DNA of 64,000 bases from NCBI RefSeq assembly GCF_003966915.1, contig NZ_AP018150.1, positions 1,922,001 through 1,986,000 on the forward strand, in the 5' to 3' direction. A program made the position numbers and the translations under genes. Shown here one piece after another: positions 1-7,516 of this stretch. Below the pieces are notes generated by a model. That model had not been told where the DNA came from. It was given only the letters and a program-made list of their open reading frames with translations, and made no database searches. How positions within the stretch are numbered: position 1 is the stretch's first letter; each line of letters starts with the position of its first letter. Origin of the DNA: Mycoavidus cysteinexigens. GTDB taxonomy: Bacteria > Pseudomonadota > Gammaproteobacteria > Burkholderiales > Burkholderiaceae.

Positions 1-3000
1 CATGCAACAGCTTGTACCGTGCTAACAAAGCTTTTTAGAACAGCTTGACAAGCGCCTGTTTTAACTGACCATAGCCTTACCGTCTGATCAAAGCTTCCAG
101 AGGCTAACCACTGGCCATCGATCGAAAATGCAACACTATTCACGCCCCCCTTATGCCCCTCATACGTGTGCGCAAGTGATCGATTTCTGAAGACATTCCA
201 TAACTTCACCTTCTTATCCTCACTTCCAGACGCTAACCACTGGCCATCGACCGAAAACGCAACACTATTCACAAAAGACTTATGTCCTTCATACATATGC
301 ACGGGAGATCGATCTCCCCAAACATCCCACAGCATCACTGTCTTATCATAGCTTCCAGAGGCTAACCACTGGCCATCAACTGAAAACGTAACACTAGTCA
401 CCTCCTTTTCATGCCCCTCATATATGTGCACAAGAGATCGATCTCCCAAAACATCCCACAGCATCACCGTATTATCCTCACTTCCAGACGCTAACCACTG
501 GCCATCGACCGAAAACGCGACATTAGTCACCCGATCCGTATGCCCGGCATACGTGTGCGCAAGGGATCGAGCGCCCGTGACACGCCACAGCTTTACCGTC
601 TCATCTCCGCCAGAGGCTAACCACTGACCATCGACCGAAAACGCAACACTTTGAACGCCCCATTTGTCTCCGGAGGTATACGTGTGCGCAAGAGATCGAA
701 TGCCAGTGGCATTCCATAGCTTAACCGTATTATCAGCACTCCCAGAGACTAACCACTGACCATCGACCGAAAATGCGACACTATTTATCCAACCCTCATG
801 CCCGGCATACGTGTTCACAAAAGATTGAGCATCCGTGATATTCCACAGCTTTACTGCTTTCGAATTTGCAGACGACGACGCTAACCACTGACCATCTACC
901 GAAAACGCGATATTTTTCACAGCATACCCATGCCCTATATACGTGTACGCAAGAGATCGAATGCCCGTGACATTCCACAGCTTCACCGTCTTATCACTAC
1001 TTCCAGACGCTAACCACTGACCATTAACCGAAAACGTGACACAATCCACACCACTTTTATGCCCCTCATACGTGTGTACAAGAGATCGATCTCCAAAAAC
1101 GTTCCACAGCTTCACCGTCTTATCACTACTTCCAGAGACTAACCACTGGCCATCAACCGAGAATGCAACACTATTTACCCAATCTTCATGCCCGGCGTAC
1201 GTGTGCGCAAGAGATCGAGCGCCCGTAACACTCCATAGCTTCACCGTCTTATCTCCACTTACAGACGCTAACCACTGACCATCGACCGAAAATGCAACAC
1301 TATTCACAAAAGACTTATGTCCTTCATAAATGTGCACAAGAGATCGATCTCCCAAAACATTCCACAGCTTCACCGTCTCATCATGTCCTCCAGTCGCTAA
1401 CCACTGGCCATCGACCGAGAACGCAACACTAGTCACCAATTTCTTATGTCCAGCATACGTGTGCGCAAGTGAGCGGTCTCCATTCACATGCCATAGGTTC
1501 ACTCGCTTATCATCACCTCCAGATGCTAACCACTGACCATCGACCGAAAACGCGATACTCCTCACCCAACCCCAATGCCCAGCATAGGTGTGTACTTTTT
1601 GAAAATTCCCGCTCTCGTAGAGATGAATTTGAGTGCTCTCTGCCACAGCAAACCAGCGCCCATTCCGCGAATAACAACAATCAGAAACAGAATCGTCCAT
1701 CTCTAAGTTTGGCCTTTCACCCAATTTCAATCCATCAAGATCGGCTCCATTTAAATTGGCTCCTCGTAACCAAGTGCCGTAGCCCTTCACCTCTCTTAAA
1801 TCCGCATCTTGAAATTTCGTATGGTCAAATACCCCGTAACTTAAATCTGCCCCGCGCACACGTATTCCATTGAAATCCTTGTTAATCAACTGCATACCGG
1901 CTTTTACCAAGATGGTTAATGCATTCGACGCGCCTCTCTCAAAATAAGCGCCATCCTCCCCTTTAGATTGCTCAACCACCCCTAAAAGACGCTCTTTTAG
2001 CTCCTGCTCTTGCTGCACGCGCTCTGCTAAAAACCGCAATACCGCCGGATCGTTCACAATATTTAGTGTATTCAACCAAGAGGAAGGCGCAAGCTTGCCA
2101 TTAGTGCTGAGTTCTTCCCACAATGCTCGCGCCACAAAATAATCCCGTACCGATTTATGGATAAACCGATATTGGTCTCCTTGACGAGATAACGGCGCAT
2201 TAAACCGTAAGAGCCGCGTCTTTTCATTATCATTGCTTAAAAAATGACTCCAATCTTGTCCATCGCTACCTTTCCCTTTCGAATACGTCGCAACCAGTAT
2301 TTGTTTTTTATACAACGCAAGCGCAAATTCTTGGCTGAAATGAATCCCATCACCAATAAAATCGCCTTCGGCTAAACGGTCAAATGTTTCTTGTTCTTTT
2401 TCTGTCAACCGAATCCCTTGTAATCGGCTTTGAGAGCGGGCAAACCAGTTCTTCGCAAACTGCTCATAGAGCGCTCCTCGAGTATACGAATTCCGATTAG
2501 AAAAGCCTTCTTTTGAAACCAACGAAGGCAACACCTCTAGCACTATCTTAAGTAAAAATGGATTGCCTATCAGCGCCTGTAAGTCAGGATGCGATAAAGC
2601 GCTTTGATAATGCTCCACATTCCAGTTGGGATCTTGAGCTTGTCTGACATGGCTCTCTACATAGCCTCTAATTGCAGCCTTAGAAAAGGGCGCTAGCTCA
2701 CATTCTTCAAATACTTTCGCTTGACCGGAAGGATAAAACTTACTTTGATAACTTGGCCCTAAATATTCTGGGCGACTACTGATGATCACTTTAGCATCCC
2801 ACTTATCAAGCTTATTATTCGTATAAAAAGCGCTATGACGATACTTAATCTCGTCATAGCCATCCAAAATAAAGATAAATCGATGGTTTTGCCGTAGTTG
2901 TTGAATCTGCTCTTTTGAAAAACCTTCCTCAGTAAAATATTCAGTGAGCAAGTTTTCATTCGGATCTTTTAATGTCGTGAGCTGGATAAATACCGGAATA

Positions 3001-3590
3001 CGCTCATTTTCGTTCTTATCAGCCTGCTCATATTTTTTCCATAAATCGCGCGCTAAATACCGATTAAACGTCGATTTCCCTGACCCAGCCTCTCCTAACA
3101 GTAAAAAGACTTTCTTATCCGACTCTAAAAACACATTGAGCTTGTGCCTTAAATCAAAACGCTTACCCGATTCTCCGCTGCCCACCGCCTTACCTTCAGG
3201 CCCAACGTAAAGACTCAGTGCATCTCTTATCGCTTCGTCAACTTGTAGACCCGATAAATAATTCTTTCGCATCATTTCAACACTCTCACCCAAATTAGCT
3301 AGGGGGGCAGTATTAGGTTGCAAGGCAAAGTTTTGATGACGTATTAGAGTTTCTAAAAGATTCAGGTCTAAACCTGTTCCATGGTAATGAACTTCCACTT
3401 GGTGATTCGAACCACTCACTGGGATACTCACTAAGCCTGTGCTAATTTGTGTGACAGATTGCATCTCTGCATCATAAGCCTCATGCGTTGAATCAGTTCG
3501 TGCTCGCTTATTTGGAAAAGATGAATCTATTTGAGGAAAAGTTGAAGCTAGGGAAGGAAGAGTACTTTGGCTTGGATTAATCGGCGACAT
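1..3590 (-). CDS. NACHT - pentapeptide - WD40 NLR-like protein (3' end outside window)
   Basis: I read this frame through without a stop from the ATG at 3590 to the left edge, about 1196 codons; the last propeller blade is just beginning there, so only a short C-terminus is missing. A short N-terminus with a GLVSIP...HYHG motif (shared with the gene at 17366-20941) is followed by a P-loop GEAGSGKST near residue 162 and a Walker B DGYDEI, which together define a NACHT STAND NTPase. After a helical winged region come pentapeptide repeats (A-D/N-L-x-x) near residues 565-640. About 12 WD40 repeats of 42-43 residues follow, plus a degenerate first one. NACHT proteins oligomerise on ligand binding; the WD40 part would be the sensor. 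An AGAGGT ribosome site precedes the start. No dedicated effector domain is visible. Function (defence or host interaction) is inferred. Confidence in the domains is high. Confidence 0.88.
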   Translation of the reverse strand, partial: MSPINPSQSTLPSLASTFPQIDSSFPNKRARTDSTHEAYDAEMQSVTQISTGLVSIPVSGSNHQVEVHYHGTGLDLNLLETLIRHQNFALQPNTAPLANLGESVEMMRKNYLSGLQVDEAIRDALSLYVGPEGKAVGSGESGKRFDLRHKLNVFLESDKKVFLLLGEAGSGKSTFNRYLARDLWKKYEQADKNENERIPVFIQLTTLKDPNENLLTEYFTEEGFSKEQIQQLRQNHRFIFILDGYDEIKYRHSAFYTNNKLDKWDAKVIISSRPEYLGPSYQSKFYPSGQAKVFEECELAPFSKAAIRGYVESHVRQAQDPNWNVEHYQSALSHPDLQALIGNPFLLKIVLEVLPSLVSKEGFSNRNSYTRGALYEQFAKNWFARSQSRLQGIRLTEKEQETFDRLAEGDFIGDGIHFSQEFALALYKKQILVATYSKGKGSDGQDWSHFLSNDNEKTRLLRFNAPLSRQGDQYRFIHKSVRDYFVARALWEELSTNGKLAPSSWLNTLNIVNDPAVLRFLAERVQQEQELKERLLGVVEQSKGEDGAYFERGASNALTILVKAGMQLINKDFNGIRVRGADLSYGVFDHTKFQDADLREVKGYGTWLRGANLNGADLDGLKLGERPNLEMDDSVSDCCYSRNGRWFAVAESTQIHLYESGNFQKVHTYAGHWGWVRSIAFSVDGQWLASGGDDKRVNLWHVNGDRSLAHTYAGHKKLVTSVAFSVDGQWLATGGHDETVKLWNVLGDRSLVHIYEGHKSFVNSVAFSVDGQWLASVSGDKTVKLWSVTGARSLAHTYAGHEDWVNSVAFSVDGQWLVSGSSDKTVKLWNVFGDRSLVHTYEGHKSGVDCVTFSVNGQWLASGSSDKTVKLWNVTGIRSLAYTYIGHGYAVKNIAFSVDGQWLASSSANSKAVKLWNITDAQSFVNTYAGHEGWINSVAFSVDGQWLVSGSADNTVKLWNATGIRSLAHTYTSGDKWGVQSVAFSVDGQWLASGGDETVKLWRVTGARSLAHTYAGHTDRVTNVAFSVDGQWLASGSEDNTVMLWDVLGDRSLVHIYEGHEKEVTSVTFSVDGQWLASGSYDKTVMLWDVWGDRSPVHMYEGHKSFVNSVAFSVDGQWLASGSEDKKVKLWNVFRNRSLAHTYEGHKGGVNSVAFSIDGQWLASGSFDQTVRLWSVKTGACQAVLKSFVSTVQAVA

Positions 3591-3656
3591 GCTGGCGACC
3601 TCTTTTTAATAATTTGTATTTAACCTATATCTGAATAACTTACTATCGGACAAAAA

Positions 3657-3672
3657 TTCAGTTTTCATTGAA
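3657..3672. promoter_or_regulatory. Palindrome upstream of the first NLR gene
   Basis: TTCAGTTTTCATTGAA lies about 70 bp upstream of the ATG at 3590. A related palindrome in the same context (21004-21015) lies upstream of the NLR gene that starts at 20941, and both are followed by a similar A-rich AATRAAAC stretch. It may be an operator or promoter element, or only conserved flanking DNA. Confidence 0.3.
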
Positions 3673-3702
3673 TAAAACCTATCTACCCAAAATTACGACA
3701 GC

Positions 3703-3864
3703 ATGGGCAATATTATAAACTTTGAAAGGATACTGATAATTTTGGCGCTAGCGTTGGCTTCGTGCGCCTCGACAACGCAGCATTTACCCGCGAGTCCGAC
3801 GTGCTTGCCGCCGAGTCTGACCGAGAACCCGCCGGAATTTCGCTTGCTGAGGTTGCCGAAGTGA
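3703..3864 (+). CDS. Rz1-like outer-membrane spanin lipoprotein, 53 aa
   Basis: This small ORF encodes a hydrophobic leader ending in the lipobox LASC (Cys21), followed by a proline-rich tail ending PPEFRLLRLPK. That is the pattern of phage Rz1 o-spanins, which sit in the outer membrane and pair with Rz to fuse the membranes at lysis. It matches the intact Rz1 copies at 21440-21589 and 38145-38294. The overlapping Rz frame is broken (next entry), so the gene is likely a non-functional survivor in a prophage relic. It lies 103 bp from the 3' end of the WD40 gene at 3967. The first about 12 residues do not match the other copies, so the start was probably rebuilt by a deletion. Confidence 0.6.
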   Translation: MGNIINFERILIILALALASCASTTQHLPASPTCLPPSLTENPPEFRLLRLPK

Positions 3865-3955
3865 ATGCATCGCCATGATGCGAGCAAGCGCTTAGATTGA
3901 AGCATTCTATCGGCAGTTACAGCAAATACAGCATACTTCTTAAATCAATGCCCAA
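3726..3955 (+). pseudogene. Rz i-spanin relic (C-terminal half only)
   Basis: In the frame offset from Rz1, the segment encodes GASVGFVRLDNAAF and ISLAEVAEVNA, which align with the C-terminal half of the Rz proteins at 21339-21878 and 38014-38583. The N-terminal membrane anchor is absent. A stop interrupts just before the match, and another frame carries the final FYRQLQQ-like end near 3930. It is a decayed lysis gene from a prophage of the same family as the one at 33-64 kb. Its 3' end faces the 3' end of the WD40 gene at 3967, the same arrangement as at 7.43, 24.8 and 38.0 kb. Confidence 0.75.
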
Positions 3956-3966
3956 ATACATTCGGC

Positions 3967-6585
3967 CTAAGTTGCACCACGTTGCATAAGCAAGGCTCTG
4001 TTTTCTGAGCTTAAATTGTGGACATTTTCGATTAATACATCTGCCGCAGTTAACGAGTTCTGCTGCGAGGCCCATTCCAACCTAATTTGCTCTTGTGTTA
4101 AATCATTAGGAATCCGCCAAAGACGAACTGTATTATCCTCCCCACCTGTGGCAAGGACGGCAGCCCCATCTGATGAAAAATGCCATGCAACGCTATGAAT
4201 GCCTCCCAAAAAACCTCGCAGTATGGCTTGACATCTATTAGAGTAAATAGACCATATTCTCACCGTACTATCACGACTTCCAGAAGCTAACCACTGACCA
4301 TCTGGCGAAAATGCTATGCTATCCACGTTGCCCTCATGCCCGGCATACGTATACTCAAGAGATCGATTGCCTAAGACATGCCATAGTTTTACTGCCCCAT
4401 CATCACTTCCAGACGCTAACCACTGGCCGTCATTAGAAAACGCTACGCTATTTACCCCTTTTTCATGTCCATCATAGGTATGCAGGAGAGAACGCCCCCC
4501 TAAGACCTCCCACAATTTGATTGTATTATCAGGACTCCCAGACGCTAATAGCCTCCCATCTGTAGAAAAAGCCACGCTTGTAACCCAGAAACTATGTCCG
4601 TTATAGGTATGTATGGGAGAGCGCTCGCCTGGAACGCTCCATAGCATTACTGTATTATCAGAACTTCCGGAGGCTAGCCACTGACCGTCGACAGAAAACG
4701 CGACACTCCGCACCCCAAACTTATGCCCAACGTATTCGTGCGGAGAAGAGCCTCTATCAGAAACGCTCCATAATTTCAAAGAATATTGACTTCCAGAAGC
4801 TACCCATTGGCCATCGGCGGAAAACGCGACACTCCTTACGCTACCATGACACGCTTCATACGTATGTATAAGAGAGTGTTTGCCTGAGACACTCCATAAT
4901 CTCACCATGCCACCATCGCTTCCGGACGCTAGCCACTTTCCGTCAGACGAAAATGCGACACTATTTATTGCACCCTCATGGCCGGCATAGTTGTTTGAGA
5001 AAGGGCGCTCGCACGAAACCCTCCATATTTTTACCGCGTCCCCGCCTGAAGAGGTTAACCATTTCCCGTCGATCGAAAATGCAACACGAGATACAAAGCT
5101 TCCGTGCCCAGCATACGTATTCACAAGAGACCAGTCATCCAAGGCGCTCCATAGTTTGATTGTACGGTCACTACTTCCAGAAGCTAACCATTGACCATCG
5201 CCCGAAAAGGCGACACTATGCACACGCTCCTTATGCCCAACACAGGTGTGCACGAGATCGCGGCCGCCTAAAACATTCCATAATTTTATCCGACCTTTAC
5301 CATCTCCAGACGCCAGCCAGCGCCCATCGGCAGAAAACGCCACACTGTTTACATACATACTGGGCCAAATATAAGTGTGTGCAAGAGTGTGCTTGCCAAT
5401 TACATTCCATAGCTTGACTTTTCCATCGCCCATTCCACCTGCGGATGCTAACCATTGACCATCAGGTGAAAAAGCGATACTTTCTATGCCCCCCTTATGC
5501 CCAACATAAGTATGTGCCAGAGAGCGCTCACCTGAGGCATGCCACAATTTCACTGTTTTATCTGTACTTCCAGACGCTAAAAATATATTGTCAGATGAAA
5601 ATGCGACGCTATTCACTAATTTTGAATGGCCAACATAGGTATGTATGAGAGAACGATCGCCCAATACGTTCCATAATTTTATCGCCCCATCCCGACTTCC
5701 CGAGACTAACCAACGACTGTCGGCAGAAAAAACGATACTACTTATATAACCCTCATGCTCCGTCATATATGTATGAACTTTTTGCAAATTCCCAGTTTTA
5801 TAAAGCAAAATATCCCGAGAATTTGCCACAGCAAGCCAACAACCATTTTGCGAATAACTAAAGCCCCCCCCTTTTAAAGCTGGCTTTTCACCCAACTCCA
5901 TCCCCGTAACATTAGCTCCATTTAGATTAACTCCTCTCAGCCAAGCCCCTGTCAAATTTACATCTTTTATATTTGCATCTTGAAATTGAGTATAGTCAAA
6001 TACTCCATAACTTAAATCTGCTCCAGGCACGCGTATTCCACGGAAATCTTGCCCACTAAAACTCATGCCTGCTTTGACCAATAGCGTTAACGCATTAGCG
6101 GCTACAGGCTGTACTTCTTCTGTTTTCGACCTTTCCACCCAGTTCAATAATTTCTCTTTTATCTGTGTATCTTTCTGGACCTTTTCTTGTAAAAATTTAA
6201 ATATCTCTGCATCGTTAACAAGGCTTACCAACTCAAAAAGGGCTAATTTCTCCACAACCTTATCGAGTTGCCCTGAGTCCGATAACTTATGTAATTGATT
6301 CAATGCAAGTTCCTTTAACTCTTCGTCTGAGCGAATTAAAGCCCCTTGATATTGAGATTGAATCCTATCTTTGATCAGATGTAGCTTTAGAGCGGGCGAA
6401 TTTATAGGCGCACCATTGCGCGTCACTGTAGTCAGCGCTTTAAAAAAAGCCTGCCGATTCGAAAAATCCAGCGGCTTTTCTATTTCTTCTCGAATTTCTA
6501 TGGGTAGTGAAAGGTATGATGGTTTTACGGTCTTTTGTGCCGCCGGATAATACGTAATGGCAGAATTCGAAATAGAGGTGAGCAT
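3967..6585 (-). CDS. Pentapeptide - WD40 protein with F-box-like N-terminus, no NACHT
   Basis: An 872-residue protein of the local family that lacks the P-loop NTPase. Residues about 22-60 begin with LSLPIEIREEIEKPLDF, a spacing of Leu-Pro-x-E-I-x3-I reminiscent of an F-box. A helical stretch follows, then pentapeptide repeats near 175-235 (FRGIRVPGADLSYGVF) and 13 clear WD40 repeats plus a degenerate first one, consistent with two seven-bladed propellers. The repeats carry the family signature SVAFSxDGQWLASGS. An F-box plus WD40 architecture in eukaryotes recruits substrates to SCF ubiquitin ligases; here that is a hypothesis resting on a weak motif. The gene starts 14 bp downstream of a truncated phage integrase on the same strand. 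Its 3' end converges on an Rz/Rz1 relic at 3.7-3.96 kb. Confidence 0.87.
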   Translation of the reverse strand: MLTSISNSAITYYPAAQKTVKPSYLSLPIEIREEIEKPLDFSNRQAFFKALTTVTRNGAPINSPALKLHLIKDRIQSQYQGALIRSDEELKELALNQLHKLSDSGQLDKVVEKLALFELVSLVNDAEIFKFLQEKVQKDTQIKEKLLNWVERSKTEEVQPVAANALTLLVKAGMSFSGQDFRGIRVPGADLSYGVFDYTQFQDANIKDVNLTGAWLRGVNLNGANVTGMELGEKPALKGGGFSYSQNGCWLAVANSRDILLYKTGNLQKVHTYMTEHEGYISSIVFSADSRWLVSGSRDGAIKLWNVLGDRSLIHTYVGHSKLVNSVAFSSDNIFLASGSTDKTVKLWHASGERSLAHTYVGHKGGIESIAFSPDGQWLASAGGMGDGKVKLWNVIGKHTLAHTYIWPSMYVNSVAFSADGRWLASGDGKGRIKLWNVLGGRDLVHTCVGHKERVHSVAFSGDGQWLASGSSDRTIKLWSALDDWSLVNTYAGHGSFVSRVAFSIDGKWLTSSGGDAVKIWRVSCERPFSNNYAGHEGAINSVAFSSDGKWLASGSDGGMVRLWSVSGKHSLIHTYEACHGSVRSVAFSADGQWVASGSQYSLKLWSVSDRGSSPHEYVGHKFGVRSVAFSVDGQWLASGSSDNTVMLWSVPGERSPIHTYNGHSFWVTSVAFSTDGRLLASGSPDNTIKLWEVLGGRSLLHTYDGHEKGVNSVAFSNDGQWLASGSDDGAVKLWHVLGNRSLEYTYAGHEGNVDSIAFSPDGQWLASGSRDSTVRIWSIYSNRCQAILRGFLGGIHSVAWHFSSDGAAVLATGGEDNTVRLWRIPNDLTQEQIRLEWASQQNSLTAADVLIENVHNLSSENRALLMQRGAT

Positions 6586-6599
6586 AAATATTCTCTTAT

Positions 6600-6887
6600 T
6601 TACTTAAAAGGTTCATTCAAATGATCCCAGTCATCCTGGGCTCCTTTCAACCCACGATGTGGGCCATCAAATTTTACATGTCTCCTTCGGCACCATTGAA
6701 CAAAAACTCTTGACTGGTTTTGACTATCCAGCTCACTCCACTTTTGCAGCGCTTCTAAATAATCTGCGCCGAGCGCGATCACCTGCCTCGAGGAATGACC
6801 CGTATCATAGTAATAATACGTCTGACCGCTGCGCTGTACCCTCGCCGACATCCGCGGCGGTAAATTAGGCTCGGTTCGGCTCATCAT
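6600..6887 (-). pseudogene. Phage tyrosine integrase, N-terminal fragment
   Basis: A 95-codon ORF whose first about 55 residues (NLPPRM...SGQTYYYYDTG...LGADYLEALQKWSEL) match the arm-binding N-terminal domain seen in integrases of Burkholderiales prophages. The catalytic domain with the R-H-R-Y residues is absent; the remaining about 40 residues look like an unrelated or out-of-frame tail. It follows directly after a DUF4224-like gene, which is the usual neighbour of this integrase type. It marks the int end of a deleted prophage, now joined to the WD40 gene at 3967-6585. Confidence 0.65.
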
Positions 6888-6891
6888 TCAA

Positions 6892-7150
6892 CTAAACTGC
6901 CAATTTCGGTTGCCAACTTTTCGCTTTCACTTCTTCTGACCAGCCCTCTACCGCTGCACGCGCTACAATTAGGCGACCTCGCACATTTATAAAAAATACG
7001 AACCCCTGCTCTTTTAAATACACTTCCTGTCTTTCATATTTGCTTGCCTTGCGGCGCATACGCGGTCCCAGCTTCCAGCGTCTTGCCTCGTCTGATCCCT
7101 GTCAGCTCATCCACCTGCGCTTCCGTTAAAAAAACCTCACTCATTTCCAT
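6892..7150 (-). pseudogene. DUF4224-type phage protein, frameshifted
   Basis: From ATG 7150 (or 7144) the frame encodes MSEVFLTEAQVDELTGIRRGKTLEAG and then runs into a stop. The rest of the family pattern (YERQEVYLKEQGF, RGRLIVARAAVEG) continues in another frame to a TAG at 6892-6894. A single frameshift near 7060-7085 explains both. These small proteins are normally encoded directly upstream of, and overlapping, phage integrase genes, exactly as here (the stop lies 5 bp before the integrase ATG). It therefore supports the reading of 6.6-7.15 kb as the integrase end of a decayed prophage. Confidence 0.6.
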
Positions 7151-7426
7151 TTCCAATCCTCAGCATGGACTGGAGCGTTGAGCGGGCTCTTCTTCAGAGA
7201 CCCAAAATTGAGGCACTAGTTCATATTCCACATTACACCTGCCAAGACTTGAGTCATCTTCTTTGAATACTTGAATAGAAATGCGCTCATCTCCCCCCAA
7301 CGCTCCTCAGGTAATCCCCCCCAAATTGATAGGAATAAAAAGTAGATGGAATGGTAGGCCCCCTTCCTCTGGGGAGAGCATTCAGGTGTTCGACCTGCAA
7401 CTTGCATTGGGGAGAGTGTTATGGGT
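7151..7426. other. Non-coding debris between prophage relics
   Basis: No credible gene. The stretch contains a solitary IS end at 7310-7352 and then leads into the Rz relic at 7427. A 63-codon minus-strand reading frame here has no recognisable composition and is judged spurious. Confidence 0.5.
7310..7352. mobile_element. Solitary IS end (IS3 family, same as element at 23.6 kb)
   Basis: GGTAATCCCCCC followed by AAATTGATAGG and a downstream AGTAG matches both termini of the IS3-family element at 23559-24507. No transposase lies beside it, so it is either a one-ended relic or the scar of a deletion that removed the rest of the element. Confidence 0.55.
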
Positions 7427-7500
7427 GCAATGTCTGCTGGCAGCGTCGTGAGCAGCCACTTGGATTCAAAAAATTTTATTGGCAGTTACAACAAATGCAG
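7427..7500 (+). pseudogene. Rz i-spanin relic, last about 25 codons
   Basis: The stretch reads like the end of Rz: CWQ-R-EQ-LGL followed by FY-QLQ, comparable base for base with 24749-24800 and, reversed, with 38050-38130. Two small frame disruptions are present. It ends 17 bp before the stop codon of the NLR gene at 7517, again convergent with it. Confidence 0.6.
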
Positions 7501-7516
7501 TACCCTTCCTAGAGAA

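Noticed and set aside
1-1560. CRISPR-like regular repeats
   Set aside because: The period is about 126-129 bp, and the repeats encode WD40 units in frame; no short repeat/spacer pattern and no cas genes.
3540-3590. Nuclear localisation signal (NKRARTDS) in the first NLR
   Set aside because: Four basic residues in a short linker are too little evidence to claim nuclear targeting.
3693-3905. Minus-strand 70-codon ORF
   Set aside because: Antisense to the Rz/Rz1 relic; similar antisense ORFs accompany all other Rz copies.
7216-7407. 63-codon minus-strand ORF
   Set aside because: Overlaps an IS end, no family features, no ribosome site.
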